From Clostridiales bacterium (GTDB lineage: Bacteria > Bacillota > Clostridia > Oscillospirales > CAG-272), in assembly GCA_012840355.1 (NCBI GenBank), contig DULN01000009.1:1-64000 (forward strand): a stretch of 64,000 bases of DNA. The letters are read 5' to 3'. Shown here piece by piece: positions 1 to 9,000 of this stretch. A program made the translations under genes and the position numbers. The notes under the pieces are model-generated. The model saw only the letters and a list, made by a program, of their open reading frames with translations, was not told the origin of the DNA and ran no database searches. How positions within the stretch are numbered: position 1 is the stretch's first letter; each line of letters begins with the position of its first letter.

Positions 1-60
1 ACACCAACTCTCGAAGATTACTATCTTTATGTGTTTGAAGACATAGTTGTAGCAACGTAA
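1..60 (+). CDS. C-terminal end of a probable ABC transporter ATP-binding protein (cut by window edge)
   Basis: Frame 1 is open from the first base to TAA at 58-60 and encodes 19 residues beginning TPTLEDYYLYVFED. A Pro-Thr/Ser-Leu-Glu-Asp-x-aromatic-Leu pattern is common at the extreme C-terminus of ABC-2 type ATPases (seen: the peptide; known: the family habit; inferred: the identity). Too little is present to name a substrate, and a chance reading frame at the edge cannot be excluded. Confidence 0.4.
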   Translation, partial: TPTLEDYYLYVFEDIVVAT

Positions 61-101
61 GTCATTGGTTGATCGAGTTCGCCCATTTAATCATGTGTAA
101 A

Positions 102-181
102 CATCCAACCCGTACACTCACTCCCCCCCTGCCATCCAACCTGTACACTCAACGACCACCGACATCTTACCTGTACACTCA
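102..181. repeat. Three imperfect 19-bp direct repeats, about 30 bp apart
   Basis: Units at 102-120, 133-151 and 163-181 share the core CATCyaACCyGTACACTCA. They differ at one to three positions and are separated by 11-12 bp of unrelated sequence. Multiple short terminal repeats in this arrangement occur at the ends of IS21-family elements, so this may be a leftover element end, but no transposase is visible in the window. Too few and too irregular for a CRISPR array. Confidence 0.6.
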
Positions 182-183
182 CA

Positions 184-238
184 ATAAAAAATGCCTGATT
201 TGCTCAATTCCCTAAAAGCAAAAATCAGGCATTTTTTA
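184..238. terminator. Bidirectional intrinsic terminator downstream of rlmD
   Basis: ATGCCTGATT at 191-200 pairs with AATCAGGCAT further right, and the hairpin is flanked by an A-run on the left and a T-run on the right, so it can stop transcription in both directions. It lies just beyond the stop codon of the minus-strand rlmD gene and downstream of the plus-strand gene fragment at 1-60. Confidence 0.85.
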
Positions 239-303
239 TGTTATAGTATCGAGCAGTAAAATCAAAAATCCAGCCTATCTCAATGCTTTTTCAGCACCCT
301 GTT

Positions 304-1635
304 TTAAACCCTTGACATCAATACCACGCACTCCACGTGCCCCGTCCGTGGGAACATATCAAACGGCTCGATGGCCTCGAATCTGTATCCGCGCTGCGCA
401 AAAAGCGCTATATCTCGCGCGAGTGTATCTGGATTGCATGAAACATATACTACTTTTCTTACCTCCGCATCGGCAAGCGTATTAATAAGCCCGCCGGCAA
501 GCCCCTTGCGCGGAGGGTCTACTATAACAGCGTCAGCCGTATAAACCGCCTCTGGCAGCCTAAAATCGTCGCCTATCTCTGCGCATATAAAATCCGCATC
601 ATCTATACCGTTTTTCTTCGCATTATACGCGGCATTCTCCACAGCCTCGGGCGTGACCTCAACGCCGACGAGCTTAACTTCTTGCCTCATCGAGGCTGCG
701 CATATTCCTATAGTCCCCACACCGCAATAAAGGTCGGCAAGCACAAACCGGCCCTCACACGCGCCATCAAATGCAAGTTCGGCAGCGCGCCTGTAAAGCA
801 GCTCGGCGCAGCCACGGTTGACCTGATAAAATGCCTGCGGCGCTATCTTGAACCGGCAGCCGCACAGCAAATCTTCAATATATTCCCTTCCCCAAATCAG
901 TCGCCATTTTTCACCGAGTATCACGTTTGTGTCCTTTGGATTAATATTCTGCATCACGCTTACGACTGCCGGGAACCGCTTGACAAGCTCTGCCGCAAAC
1001 TCATCCGCATACGGAAAAGACTCCGCGCGCGTAACAACGCATACCATAACCTCGCCGGTACCCTCGCCGCAACGCAAGTATATATGTCGGGCCGGCAGCT
1101 TGTGCGCTTTCAGCCACTGCGCGACAAATGGAGCGATTCCGCGCAGCGGCGCTGCCTCAAGCCCGCAGTCGGCAATGCCCGATATCTCGTGCGTGTGTCT
1201 GCGATAATAACCAATCTCCCAGTTTTCGCCGACCGGATACTGCACTTTGTTGCGCCATCCCCATACGCGCCCGTCGGATACGACCGGCGCAACAAAAGCC
1301 TCAAGCCGGTGTTTGCGCATCGCGCCTTCAATATATCGCCGCTTGAGCTCGAGTTCATGTTCATACGAGACCAAGCCATAAACGCAGCCGCCGCATTTGC
1401 GCGTCGCCGGGCACTCGGGCGAAATTCGATACGGCGACGGCTCAATTATCTCCTCAGTGCGCGCCACCATATAGTCGCGCGCCGTTTTTATTATTTTTAT
1501 TTTCACTTTGTCGCCGTCTACAGCCCCGCCAACGAATGTCACAATTCCGTCTACCCGGCAAACCCCGTATCCCAAATTATTAAGGTCGGTTACTTCGACA
1601 GTAAAGATTTTATCCTTATATTTGCCCAAACTCAT
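304..1635 (-). CDS. rlmD: 23S rRNA (uracil-5-)-methyltransferase, RumA/RlmD/TrmA family
   Basis: 443 residues, the full family length. It transfers a methyl group from S-adenosylmethionine to C5 of a uracil in 23S rRNA. Seen: an N-terminal TRAM-type RNA-binding domain (about 4-62), a [4Fe-4S] ligand set C75, C81, C84 and C157, the SAM motif DLYCGVGTIG (around 300), VDPPRKG, and the catalytic-cysteine motif VSCNPDTLARD near 400. The family contains RlmC, RlmD and TrmA; the iron-sulfur cysteines favour the RlmD/RumA-like branch, but the target uridine is not provable from sequence. It lies 11 bp downstream of ychF on the same strand, probably co-transcribed. Confidence 0.93.
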   Translation of the reverse strand: MSLGKYKDKIFTVEVTDLNNLGYGVCRVDGIVTFVGGAVDGDKVKIKIIKTARDYMVARTEEIIEPSPYRISPECPATRKCGGCVYGLVSYEHELELKRRYIEGAMRKHRLEAFVAPVVSDGRVWGWRNKVQYPVGENWEIGYYRRHTHEISGIADCGLEAAPLRGIAPFVAQWLKAHKLPARHIYLRCGEGTGEVMVCVVTRAESFPYADEFAAELVKRFPAVVSVMQNINPKDTNVILGEKWRLIWGREYIEDLLCGCRFKIAPQAFYQVNRGCAELLYRRAAELAFDGACEGRFVLADLYCGVGTIGICAASMRQEVKLVGVEVTPEAVENAAYNAKKNGIDDADFICAEIGDDFRLPEAVYTADAVIVDPPRKGLAGGLINTLADAEVRKVVYVSCNPDTLARDIALFAQRGYRFEAIEPFDMFPRTGHVECVVLMSRV

Positions 1636-1646
1636 AGAATGCCAGC

Positions 1647-2738
1647 CTATACGTTGAATCTGAACAGCACAACGTCACCGTCGCACATTACATAATCTTT
1701 TCCCTCACTGCGCACAAGGCCTTTTTCCTTCGCCGCTGTCATCGAACCGCACGCAACAAGGTCCTCGTACTTTACTATCTCGGCGCGTATAAACCCGCGC
1801 TCAAAGTCGCTGTGGATTTTGCCTGCCGCCTGCGGCGCCTTTGTACCCTGCTTAATCGTCCAGGCGCGAACCTCTTTTGGCCCAGCAGTGAAATAGCTGA
1901 TAAGCCCAAGCAGCCTGTAGCTCGCGCGTATCAGCCTGTCAAGCCCCGACTCCTCAAGCCCGAGCTCGGCCAAAAACGCCTTCTTTTCTTCAGGATCAAG
2001 CTCGGCAATCTCCGCCTCGATCGCGGCTGATATCGGCATAATCTCAGCGCCTTGCTCCGCTGCGAGCTTTGAAAGAGTGTTAAAATGAGGGTTTGACGCC
2101 GGGTCGGCGATTTCATCCTCGCCGATGTTCGCGGCAAATATCACCGGCTTCATTGTCAGCAGCGGAGTGTCATACATTGAATCGAGCTCCTCTTTTGTAA
2201 AACCAAACGCCCTTGCTGGTTTTCCCAAATTCAGCCACTCGTGAAGCCTTGAAAACAGCGCGACATCGGCTTCGGCGGACTTGTCCCCTTTCGCCGCCTT
2301 TTTCGCTCGTTCGAGTCTTCGCTCGACCATTTCAATATCGGCAAGTATCAGCTCGGTTTCAATCGTCTCGACGTCGCGCGCCGGGTTTACACTGCCGTCG
2401 ACATGGATTATGTTTTCATTTTCAAAACAGCGCACGACGTGCACCACCGCGTCGACTTCCCGTATATGCGAAAGGAACTTGTTGCCAAGGCCCTCGCCTT
2501 TCGAAGCGCCTTTGACAAGCCCCGCTATATCAACAAACTCGATAACAGCCGGAGTAACCTTTTCAGGCTTATACATCTCAGCCAAAACATCTAGCCTTTT
2601 GTCCGGCACCGCAACCACGCCTACGTTCGGCTCTATCGTACAAAACGGATAATTCGCGGTCTCCGCGCCCGCTGCCGTGATCGCATTAAAAAGCGTGCTT
2701 TTTCCGACATTCGGAAGCCCAACTATACCAAGTTTCAT
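1647..2738 (-). CDS. ychF: Redox-regulated ATPase YchF (Obg-related)
   Basis: 363 residues, typical for YchF. A TRAFAC-class P-loop protein that prefers ATP over GTP and associates with ribosomes. Seen: Walker [10 protein letters not shown] near residue 6, the DxxG-type stretch [20 protein letters not shown] around 70-90, a coiled insertion (about 130-160), and a C-terminal TGS-like domain including the [21 protein letters not shown] stretch reported here only by its key residues (Trp, Thr, Ala-Ala-Gly, His). A sigma-A-like promoter lies just upstream and probably drives ychF-rlmD together. Confidence 0.95.
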   Translation of the reverse strand: MKLGIVGLPNVGKSTLFNAITAAGAETANYPFCTIEPNVGVVAVPDKRLDVLAEMYKPEKVTPAVIEFVDIAGLVKGASKGEGLGNKFLSHIREVDAVVHVVRCFENENIIHVDGSVNPARDVETIETELILADIEMVERRLERAKKAAKGDKSAEADVALFSRLHEWLNLGKPARAFGFTKEELDSMYDTPLLTMKPVIFAANIGEDEIADPASNPHFNTLSKLAAEQGAEIMPISAAIEAEIAELDPEEKKAFLAELGLEESGLDRLIRASYRLLGLISYFTAGPKEVRAWTIKQGTKAPQAAGKIHSDFERGFIRAEIVKYEDLVACGSMTAAKEKGLVRSEGKDYVMCDGDVVLFRFNV

Positions 2739-2789
2739 AAAATATATGTTCTCCTATTTGTCATATAGTTTACTTTCATTATCCAAATT

Positions 2790-2818
2790 ATAATAGCAGT
2801 TTTTTATATCATTTTCAA
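2790..2818 (-). promoter_or_regulatory. Sigma-A-type promoter for ychF-rlmD
   Basis: Read on the minus strand: TTGAAA (2818-2813), a 17-bp spacer, then TATTAT (2795-2790). It sits about 50 bp upstream of the ychF start. Confidence 0.65.
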
Positions 2819-2943
2819 CCCGCGCGTTTGTTAACGTTTTGATTATACCGCGTTCATGATTTGTCCACCATTTCGCGCTTGGAATTAATTATAATGAACA
2901 TAGTCGAACAGTCGACAATTTTAATAATTGGAGGCTCGCTGTG

Positions 2944-3633
2944 ATGGGAACCAAGATACTCGTAGTTGACGACGAAGTCAGCATATGCGATTTGCTTCGC
3001 CTTTATCTTGAAAACGAAGGATATGAGGTAAAAACAGCCAACGACGGCGCAGAAGCTATAAATTTCTTTAAGATGTACGAGCCCGACCTTGTGCTGCTCG
3101 ATATAATGCTGCCCAAAAAGGACGGCTGGCAGGTATGCCGCGAGATCCGCGAAATATCCTCAAAGCCGATTATAATGATAACCGCTAAGGGCGACGTTTT
3201 CGACAAGGTGCTCGGGCTTGAGCTGGGCGCGGACGACTTCATCGTAAAGCCGTTCGATATGAAGGAAGTTTCCGCCCGCGTCAAAGCGGTACTGCGCCGC
3301 TACAACACGCACGACAAACAGCCCGACGACGAGGTTATAAAGTTTGACAACATCGAAATCAGCTTGCAGAAATACGAGCTGAAAATCAAAGGCAAACCCG
3401 TCGACATTCCTCCAAAAGAGCTCGAGCTGCTTTATTTCCTCGCTTCCAACTACAACCGCGTATTCACTCGCGACCAGCTGCTCGACAAGGTTTGGAGCTT
3501 CGATTACCTCGGCGACAGCCGTACCGTCGACGTGCACATCAAGCGTTTGCGCGAAAAGCTTGAGGGCGTATCGGACAAATGGTGCCTTAAGACAGTTTGG
3601 GGTGTGGGCTATAAGTTCGAAGTCCTCGAATAA
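2944..3633 (+). CDS. OmpR/PhoB-family two-component response regulator
   Basis: About 229 residues. The receiver domain (about 1-120) has the acidic pair VVDDE, phospho-acceptor Asp in LLDIMLP (around residue 53), the Thr of MITAKG and the Lys of VKPFD. The winged-helix C-terminal domain (about 130-228) carries the DSRTVDVHIKRLREKL recognition helix region. GGAGG at 2930-2934 serves either GTG 2941 or ATG 2944; I chose ATG. The partner kinase gene follows after 12 bp. Output genes are unknown; the pairing with a HAMP kinase resembles PhoPR/ResDE-type systems. Confidence 0.95.
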   Translation: MGTKILVVDDEVSICDLLRLYLENEGYEVKTANDGAEAINFFKMYEPDLVLLDIMLPKKDGWQVCREIREISSKPIIMITAKGDVFDKVLGLELGADDFIVKPFDMKEVSARVKAVLRRYNTHDKQPDDEVIKFDNIEISLQKYELKIKGKPVDIPPKELELLYFLASNYNRVFTRDQLLDKVWSFDYLGDSRTVDVHIKRLREKLEGVSDKWCLKTVWGVGYKFEVLE

Positions 3634-3645
3634 ATAGCAAACGCT

Positions 3646-5130
3646 ATGTTCAAAAGCGTATTTACAAAATATATAACCGCCTTTATGGTTATAATCGTCA
3701 TCAGCTTTTCGATCCTTGCGGGGATCATAAGCTCGCAGACGATTCAATACTCGATAAAAACCAAACAGGCGACGGTAATAAATACCGCAAACTTTCTAAA
3801 AGTAAAGTTTGAAAACGATATAGCAAGTCACCTTTCTTCGCTTAACAGCGAAGAGGCTGTGGAAGATTTCAGCTTCAGCGAGTTTATAAACACCGGCGAC
3901 AACAAGCAGAACATAATCAGGGAAATAACGACGCTAGCAAGGTATACGAAAGAATTTGTCTTTATGGTCACCGACGCCGCCGGGAATCTGCTATTGACCG
4001 ACGACTACACCGATCCCAAAACCTTTAGGCTAAGCAAGATTGACTCCGAGATTGTAAAAGAGCTTATAAACAAGCAGTCATATCTTGCCGAAACGACGCT
4101 GGGCGGCATGTTCACCGAGCCGTACCTGGTCCACGAAGTGCCGATCTTATGCGGACAGAACGTCGTCGGCATGGTGTTTGTATGCTCGTCGTCCGAGCTT
4201 ACCACGATGTATGTCGAAGTGATGATCAAAATCATCATCATGGGCAGCCTCTGGGTAATGCTCGCGGCGCTAATCGCAGTCTATTTTATAAGCGAAAAGA
4301 TCATCGGCCCGTTGAAAGAGATGAGCAAAGCTGCAAAAAGCTTTGCTCAAGGGCAGTTTGACGTGCGGGTTCCGGTCGTCGGCCACGACGAGGTCGCAGA
4401 ACTTGCGGTGGCTTTTAACAACATGGCTGCCTCACTCGAGCGGCTCGAGGATACCCGCCGCACCTTCCTCGCAAATGTCAGCCACGATTTGCGCACGCCG
4501 ATGACCTCAATCGGCGGGTTTATCGACGGCATACTCGACGGCACCATACCGCCCGAGAAACATACCGAGTACCTGCAACGCTGCTCAAACGAAGTAAAGC
4601 GGCTCTCGCGCCTTGTGCAGTCGCTTCTCGACATCACGCGCATACAAGCCGGCGAGCGCAAGTTCAACAAGACGTCGTTTGACATCTGCGAGATGGCTCG
4701 CGAGATTATAATTTCATTTGAAAAGCGCATCGAAGCGAAGAACCTTGACGTCGAGTTCGAGTGCGAAAGCGACAAAATGCTCGCATACGCCGACCGCGAC
4801 GCTATCTACCAGGTGCTTTACAACATCTGCGACAACGCGGTAAAATTCTCGCGCGAAGGCGGCAAATTCCGCATACGCATAACGACTAAGGATAAAAAGA
4901 TAAACGTCTCGGTTTATAACGAAGGGCAAGGCATTCCCGAGGAAGACCTCGCGATGGTGTTCGATAGGTTTTACAAGAGCGACAAGAGCCGCGGACTCGA
5001 CAAGACCGGCGCAGGGCTCGGCCTTTACATCGCGAAAACTATTATGGACGCGCACGGCGAGGAAATCAAAGTACGCAGCGTGTGGGGCAAAGACTGCGAG
5101 TTCATTTTCACGCTTGCAAAAGGCAAATAA
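3646..5130 (+). CDS. HAMP-domain sensor histidine kinase
   Basis: 494 residues. Membrane segments at about 10-30 and 193-215 flank an extracytoplasmic sensor region of about 160 residues. A HAMP linker (about 217-270) is followed by the HisKA dimerisation domain with phospho-acceptor His280 in SHDLRTPM, and by a HATPase_c domain with N box NICDNAVKF, G1 NEGQGIPEED, F box VFDRFYKSD and G2 GAGLGLYIAK. It autophosphorylates and donates phosphate to the regulator encoded immediately upstream. The ligand cannot be told from the sequence. An intrinsic terminator follows directly, closing a two-gene operon. Confidence 0.95.
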   Translation: MFKSVFTKYITAFMVIIVISFSILAGIISSQTIQYSIKTKQATVINTANFLKVKFENDIASHLSSLNSEEAVEDFSFSEFINTGDNKQNIIREITTLARYTKEFVFMVTDAAGNLLLTDDYTDPKTFRLSKIDSEIVKELINKQSYLAETTLGGMFTEPYLVHEVPILCGQNVVGMVFVCSSSELTTMYVEVMIKIIIMGSLWVMLAALIAVYFISEKIIGPLKEMSKAAKSFAQGQFDVRVPVVGHDEVAELAVAFNNMAASLERLEDTRRTFLANVSHDLRTPMTSIGGFIDGILDGTIPPEKHTEYLQRCSNEVKRLSRLVQSLLDITRIQAGERKFNKTSFDICEMAREIIISFEKRIEAKNLDVEFECESDKMLAYADRDAIYQVLYNICDNAVKFSREGGKFRIRITTKDKKINVSVYNEGQGIPEEDLAMVFDRFYKSDKSRGLDKTGAGLGLYIAKTIMDAHGEEIKVRSVWGKDCEFIFTLAKGK

Positions 5131-5135
5131 ATGCT

Positions 5136-5164
5136 GCCGGAGAGGCAAATCCTCTCCGGCTTTT
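5136..5164 (+). terminator. Intrinsic terminator after the two-component operon
   Basis: GCCGGAGAGG (5136-5145), loop CAAAT, CCTCTCCGGC (5151-5160), then TTTT. It lies 5 bp after the kinase stop codon and just before the convergent NUDIX gene. Confidence 0.88.
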
Positions 5165-5169
5165 GCATT

Positions 5170-5586
5170 TTATAACTTTTGCATCAGCTTTTCAAGCGCT
5201 ATTAGGTTGTGCTCCCACTTAAGTACCTCTTTCGCCTCGCTGTAGGAGCACCATCTATAAGCCTCGTGCTCAGTCGAAAGTTTAACCTCAACTTCACAGT
5301 CAACCTCAACGCCAAAGCAAAAATCCTGCATTGACATCAGTACGCCCGACTTGGTCTCTTTGTATGTAAAATTGTACTCCAGGTCGATTACCGCTTTTAC
5401 GTCTTTTATGCCGGTCTCCTCTTCGACTTCTCGCATTACGGCGTCAACTAGCTTTTCGCCGGGAGTCACGCCTCCGCATACCGGTTGCCAGTACCCGCTT
5501 CGCTCAGGCGTACGCTTCAATATCAATACCTTGAAAATAGGATTTCTACAAAAAACAAATGCCTGAACATTAGTCCTCTCTGCCAT
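5170..5586 (-). CDS. NUDIX hydrolase, NudB-like
   Basis: 138 residues. The Nudix box GX5EX7REUXEEXGU is complete, running from GGVTPGEK through REVEEETGI (about residues 39-60). NUDIX enzymes hydrolyse nucleoside diphosphates linked to another group. The WQPVCGGVTPGE context resembles dihydroneopterin-triphosphate pyrophosphatase (NudB), which would fit folate synthesis, but substrate assignment within this superfamily from sequence alone is unreliable. It stands alone, convergent with the two-component operon. Confidence 0.88.
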   Translation of the reverse strand: MAERTNVQAFVFCRNPIFKVLILKRTPERSGYWQPVCGGVTPGEKLVDAVMREVEEETGIKDVKAVIDLEYNFTYKETKSGVLMSMQDFCFGVEVDCEVEVKLSTEHEAYRWCSYSEAKEVLKWEHNLIALEKLMQKL

Positions 5587-5735
5587 AAAACCCCATCCTT
5601 ATAACAATAGCCGCTATATATTATATCATTTTCATATGCCGCATATATGCAAAATAAATAAGCGTTGGCTTGACAATTATTTGTTGCCAGCGTTACAATT
5701 ATGTGATACTTGTAGTTAAACCGTAGGTGCGCGAA

Positions 5736-6457
5736 ATGAACCAAGGAATGATTTTTGATATTCAGCGTTTTTCGGTACACGACGGGCCGGGATACGCACC
5801 TCGGTTTTTTGGAAAGGCTGCCCGATGAGCTGCGAGTGGTGCCATAACCCTGAAGGACGCAAAAGAGTGCCTTTCTTCCACACTCTAAACCGTAAAAAAT
5901 GCACCGTTTGTGGCAGCTGCGCTTCTGCTTGCATATATAGCGCGCTCACTAAAGCTTGAATGCTTTACAACCCATAAAAGGTAATTACCGAAGCGCAGCG
6001 CGACATGCCCTTTTATAAAACAGCGGCGGCGCGGTCACATTACCGGCGGCGAGCCTTTTTTGCAGTTTGATTTTCTCCTTGAAATGCATAAACTTGCAAA
6101 ATCCGGGGGACTGAGCATCTGCATAAATGCGCGCAAAGCGCTGAAGCTTTACACATCAAACACACTGGTGTGTCGAACAAACCGATAATCGAAAACCTTT
6201 TGTCGATCGATTCGGCGGGCGCGCATATCGAGCTGCGCTGCCCGCTTATTCCCGAACGCAATACCCGCGAGGACTACTATCGGGGCATCGCCGCGCTGGC
6301 AAACCGGTTGACGAACGTGGTGTCAATAACGCTTTTGCCCTATCATCCACTTGGTATTGCCAAATGCAAAAACTTTGGATACGACTCCCCTATCCACGAA
6401 GCAAGTTTATGGATAAATCCAATGCCTAAAATGCGGCGGGATTTATACAAGCCCTAA
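5736..6457 (+). pseudogene. Decayed glycyl-radical-enzyme activating protein (radical SAM, PflA-like)
   Basis: Fragments of one radical-SAM activase appear in order but in changing frames. ATG 5736 opens IFDIQRFSVHDGPG; one base is missing near 5790, after which frame +2 gives IRTSVFWKGC, the CxxxCxxC-like SCEWCHNPEG, and a ferredoxin-like CTVCGSCASAC ending at TGA 5957. SGGEP-like and LQFDFLLEMHKLAKSGG pieces follow around 6045-6110. An internal deletion joins IKH directly to TGVSN near 6155, and LRCPLIPERN...LLPYHPLGIAK runs to TAA 6457. No glycyl radical enzyme gene is nearby, so the system was probably lost. Confidence 0.88.
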
Positions 6458-6743
6458 CCGATATAAAAGTACGGATACAATACAATAACAAATATATTGT
6501 AACGCCCTATAGCTTTACAGTCGATTAGCCTCAACATTGCCTTACTTTGCCACGCATAAAATTGCCAAATCCCACGCCTTTAGTCGGTATTTTTGTATAT
6601 AAATAATCAAAAAATTTTAAGTTAAATCATTATACACACCAAAGACACCGGCGATTCACATTTTTGCGATATCATAAAATCTGATTGTTTAAAATGGGGG
6701 AAAAGTTTTTTTAATAGAATTTTTGGAGGTATTTCAGCGCTGT
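6458..6743. other. Intergenic leader before the decarboxylase operon
   Basis: AT-rich with no convincing ORF. A ribosome-binding GGAGGT lies at 6725-6730. No promoter with both good boxes was found; weak -10-like AT stretches occur around 6690-6700. Confidence 0.5.
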
Positions 6744-8195
6744 ATGGAAAAAGAAGCCCAAAAGTTAAAGTCAGCTTCGGAGCTACGCGCGCTGCGCGGG
6801 GTGTCTGGGCAAGCTGACGGCATCATCGCCGAGCTGTTCGACCCCGGGACGTTCGTCGAAACCGGAGTATATGTAAAGCGAACCTCGGAGCTCGTCCCGA
6901 CCGAGGGCGCAAGTGAGTTTGAAGGCGTTATAACCGGCTACGGCGCAATCGACGGGCGCCTCGTCTTTGCATTTGTGCAGGACGTAGACCGCTGCCGAGG
7001 AGCCGTAACGGCAGCGCACGCGGACAAAATCTGCGCGCTGTACGACCTCGCCGCATCGAGCCGCGCGCCCATTATCGGGGTATTTTCAAGCTCGGGCGCG
7101 GTAGTGCTTGAAGGCGTAGATGTTTTAGCCGGATACGGCCGTATTATGAAAAAATGCGCATCTCTTAAAGGCGTGGTGCCTCAGGTTGCGATTGTCGACG
7201 GCATTTGCTCCGGCCTTTCGGCAACGCTGTGCTCGATGTTTGACTTTATAATAGCAAACGAGCGCGACGCACGCCTTTATATCGCGCCTCCCGCCATTTT
7301 AAAGGCTAAATTCAGCGTGGCTGAAGCCGGCGCAGTCAAGCCCAAAGTGCCTATCGTCGCGGCAGTCGACCTTTTCGCGCCCGACACTTCCGCCGCGGTA
7401 AGCACCACCCGATCGCTGCTCGCTTACCTCCCCTCGAGCTGCTATGACGGCACCATCTGCGGCATGACCGGCGACGACCCCAACCGCTCTACCAACATCG
7501 ATGTCAAGTCTGAAGATTACGACATGCGGCACGTCATTGCCGAGCTTGCCGACAATGGCGAGTTCTTTGAGCTGCAGGCTGACGCGTCACCCGAGATTTT
7601 GACCGGTTTTATAACCCTCAACGGACGAGCCGTCGCGCTTGTGGCAAACCAACCGGCAGTTGGCGGAGGGCTTCTGACAGCGGGCGCAGCAAAAAAAGCT
7701 GCAAAGCTTGTGAGCTTTGCAGCCGACTATAAAATCCCGCTGCTTACGCTCGTCGACTGCGGCGGGTTTGAGTACGCACCCGACAGCGAGTTTGCGCCAT
7801 ACACAAACCAGCTTGCAGAGCTGGCGCTCGCATATTCTTCGGGCAACAACGCCAAAGTAACAATAACGCTCGGCCGCTCATACGGCGCGCCGTTTACTTT
7901 GCTTGGCTCGAAAGCCCTCGGCGCCGATATAGCTTTTGCGCTAGACAGCGCAAAAATAAGCATTATGCCGCCTGAGTCGGCAGTCGAGTTTGTGTTCGAT
8001 AAAGAAATCAAAGAGGCTGACGACCCTGCAGCGATGCGGGCAAAACTGCTTGCGGGCTGGAGCCACGTGCTTTCCTCGCCCGTGGCGGCGGCACGCAGCG
8101 GAGCGATTGACGACATCATAACTTCCGACGACCTCCGCCGCCGCGCCGCAGCAGCATTTGAGATGCTCGCGTTTAAGTCGGGAGGGAAAGCATGA
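6744..8195 (+). CDS. Carboxyltransferase subunit (MmdA/12S-like), divergent
   Basis: 483 residues from ATG 6744 (a TTG at 6723 overlaps the Shine-Dalgarno and is rejected). It shows the two crotonase-fold halves of the acyl-CoA carboxyltransferase family, with AELFDPGTFVE, the EGVDVLAGYGRI stretch and an AMRAKLLAGW tail. The glycine-rich oxyanion-hole segments are altered: the usual GPCAGGA is GICSGLSA, and the usual YGGAY is YGAPF. Family members move CO2 between acyl-CoA and biotin. First gene of a five-gene operon encoding the gamma, biotin-carrier, beta and OadA-type subunits. Substrate unknown; methylmalonyl-CoA is the default guess. Confidence 0.8.
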   Translation: MEKEAQKLKSASELRALRGVSGQADGIIAELFDPGTFVETGVYVKRTSELVPTEGASEFEGVITGYGAIDGRLVFAFVQDVDRCRGAVTAAHADKICALYDLAASSRAPIIGVFSSSGAVVLEGVDVLAGYGRIMKKCASLKGVVPQVAIVDGICSGLSATLCSMFDFIIANERDARLYIAPPAILKAKFSVAEAGAVKPKVPIVAAVDLFAPDTSAAVSTTRSLLAYLPSSCYDGTICGMTGDDPNRSTNIDVKSEDYDMRHVIAELADNGEFFELQADASPEILTGFITLNGRAVALVANQPAVGGGLLTAGAAKKAAKLVSFAADYKIPLLTLVDCGGFEYAPDSEFAPYTNQLAELALAYSSGNNAKVTITLGRSYGAPFTLLGSKALGADIAFALDSAKISIMPPESAVEFVFDKEIKEADDPAAMRAKLLAGWSHVLSSPVAAARSGAIDDIITSDDLRRRAAAAFEMLAFKSGGKA

Positions 8196-8533
8196 TTTCC
8201 CTATCCACAATTCTTTCTTTAGCCGCGAGCTCGGTCACGCAAAGCGACCTGCCGTTTGGCGAGCGCATGCTTATCGGCCTTGAGGTTTCCTTAATCGGGA
8301 TTTTGACGGTTTTTGTCGTGCTGATTGTAATTTGGGGCGTCCTAGAGCTTTCGAGAATTGTATTCTCAGTATCAAACAAGCCAAAACAGCCCAAAATCAG
8401 CGAATCAGGCAAAGCCCCTGAAGCCGATCCGGCAAGCGAGGCTGACATAGTCGCGGCTATAACCGCCGCCATCGCGGCATACGAAGGCACAAGCCCATCG
8501 TCCCTGCGCGTCGTTAGGTTTACTCGTAAATAA
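8192..8533 (+). CDS. Na+-pump decarboxylase gamma subunit (OadG/MmdD-like)
   Basis: 113 residues. One membrane helix (about 28-50, SLIGILTVFVVLIVIWGV) is followed by a charged linker and a short C-terminal region, the layout of OadG subunits that anchor the carboxyltransferase to the membrane beta subunit. Its ATG overlaps the TGA of the preceding gene (ATGA), implying translational coupling. Identification rests on topology and context, since OadG proteins are poorly conserved. Confidence 0.85.
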   Translation: MISLSTILSLAASSVTQSDLPFGERMLIGLEVSLIGILTVFVVLIVIWGVLELSRIVFSVSNKPKQPKISESGKAPEADPASEADIVAAITAAIAAYEGTSPSSLRVVRFTRK

Positions 8534-8562
8534 ATTTTTAGGCATGAAAGGACAAGACACCC

Positions 8563-8973
8563 ATGAAAAAATACATTGTCACTGTAAATGGCGTAAGGTA
8601 CGAAGTTGAGGTTGAAGAAGTTTCGGCAAGCGCACCCGCGGCGGCTCCCGCTCCAGCAGCAGCTCCTGCTGCCGCGCCTAAGCCCGCGGCGCCCGCAAAG
8701 CCTTCCGCCGAGGCTGCCCCTGCGGCTGCTCCCAAACCCGCGGCAGCCGGCACTACCGGCTCCGTCAAGATAACCGCGCCGATGCCGGGCACGATACTTA
8801 AAATCAACGTATCGGTCGGCGCAGCCGTTAAGCGCGGCGATGTGCTTTGCATACTAGAAGCCATGAAGATGGAGAACGAAATTTTCGCGCCGCAGGACGG
8901 CACCGTTGCCTCTATAAATGTATCACAGGGCGCTTCGGTCGGTACAGGCGATGTCATAATGACACTGTCCTGA
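8563..8973 (+). CDS. Biotin carboxyl carrier subunit (MmdC/1.3S-like)
   Basis: 136 residues. A short N-terminal domain precedes an Ala/Pro-rich flexible linker (about 22-62). The biotinyl domain (about 67-136) contains EAMKMENEI with biotin-accepting Lys102. It shuttles carboxybiotin between the carboxyltransferase(s) and the membrane beta subunit. The low-complexity linker is normal for the family. A biotin-protein ligase is not in the window, but the biotin importer gene bioY is at 42.2 kb. Confidence 0.95.
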   Translation: MKKYIVTVNGVRYEVEVEEVSASAPAAAPAPAAAPAAAPKPAAPAKPSAEAAPAAAPKPAAAGTTGSVKITAPMPGTILKINVSVGAAVKRGDVLCILEAMKMENEIFAPQDGTVASINVSQGASVGTGDVIMTLS

Positions 8974-9000
8974 TAAATCTCCGAGGGTGTAGTGCATATT

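Noticed and set aside
102-181. CRISPR array
   Set aside because: Only three imperfect repeats with 11-12 bp between them, shorter than CRISPR spacers, and no cas genes.
682-1695. Long plus-strand open frame opposite rlmD
   Set aside because: It lies antisense to a gene with complete methyltransferase motifs, contains no recognisable domain and crosses into ychF; an artefact of GC-rich codon use.
6723-6743. TTG 6723 as start of the MmdA-like gene
   Set aside because: It overlaps the Shine-Dalgarno GGAGGT (6725-6730); ATG 6744 fits better.
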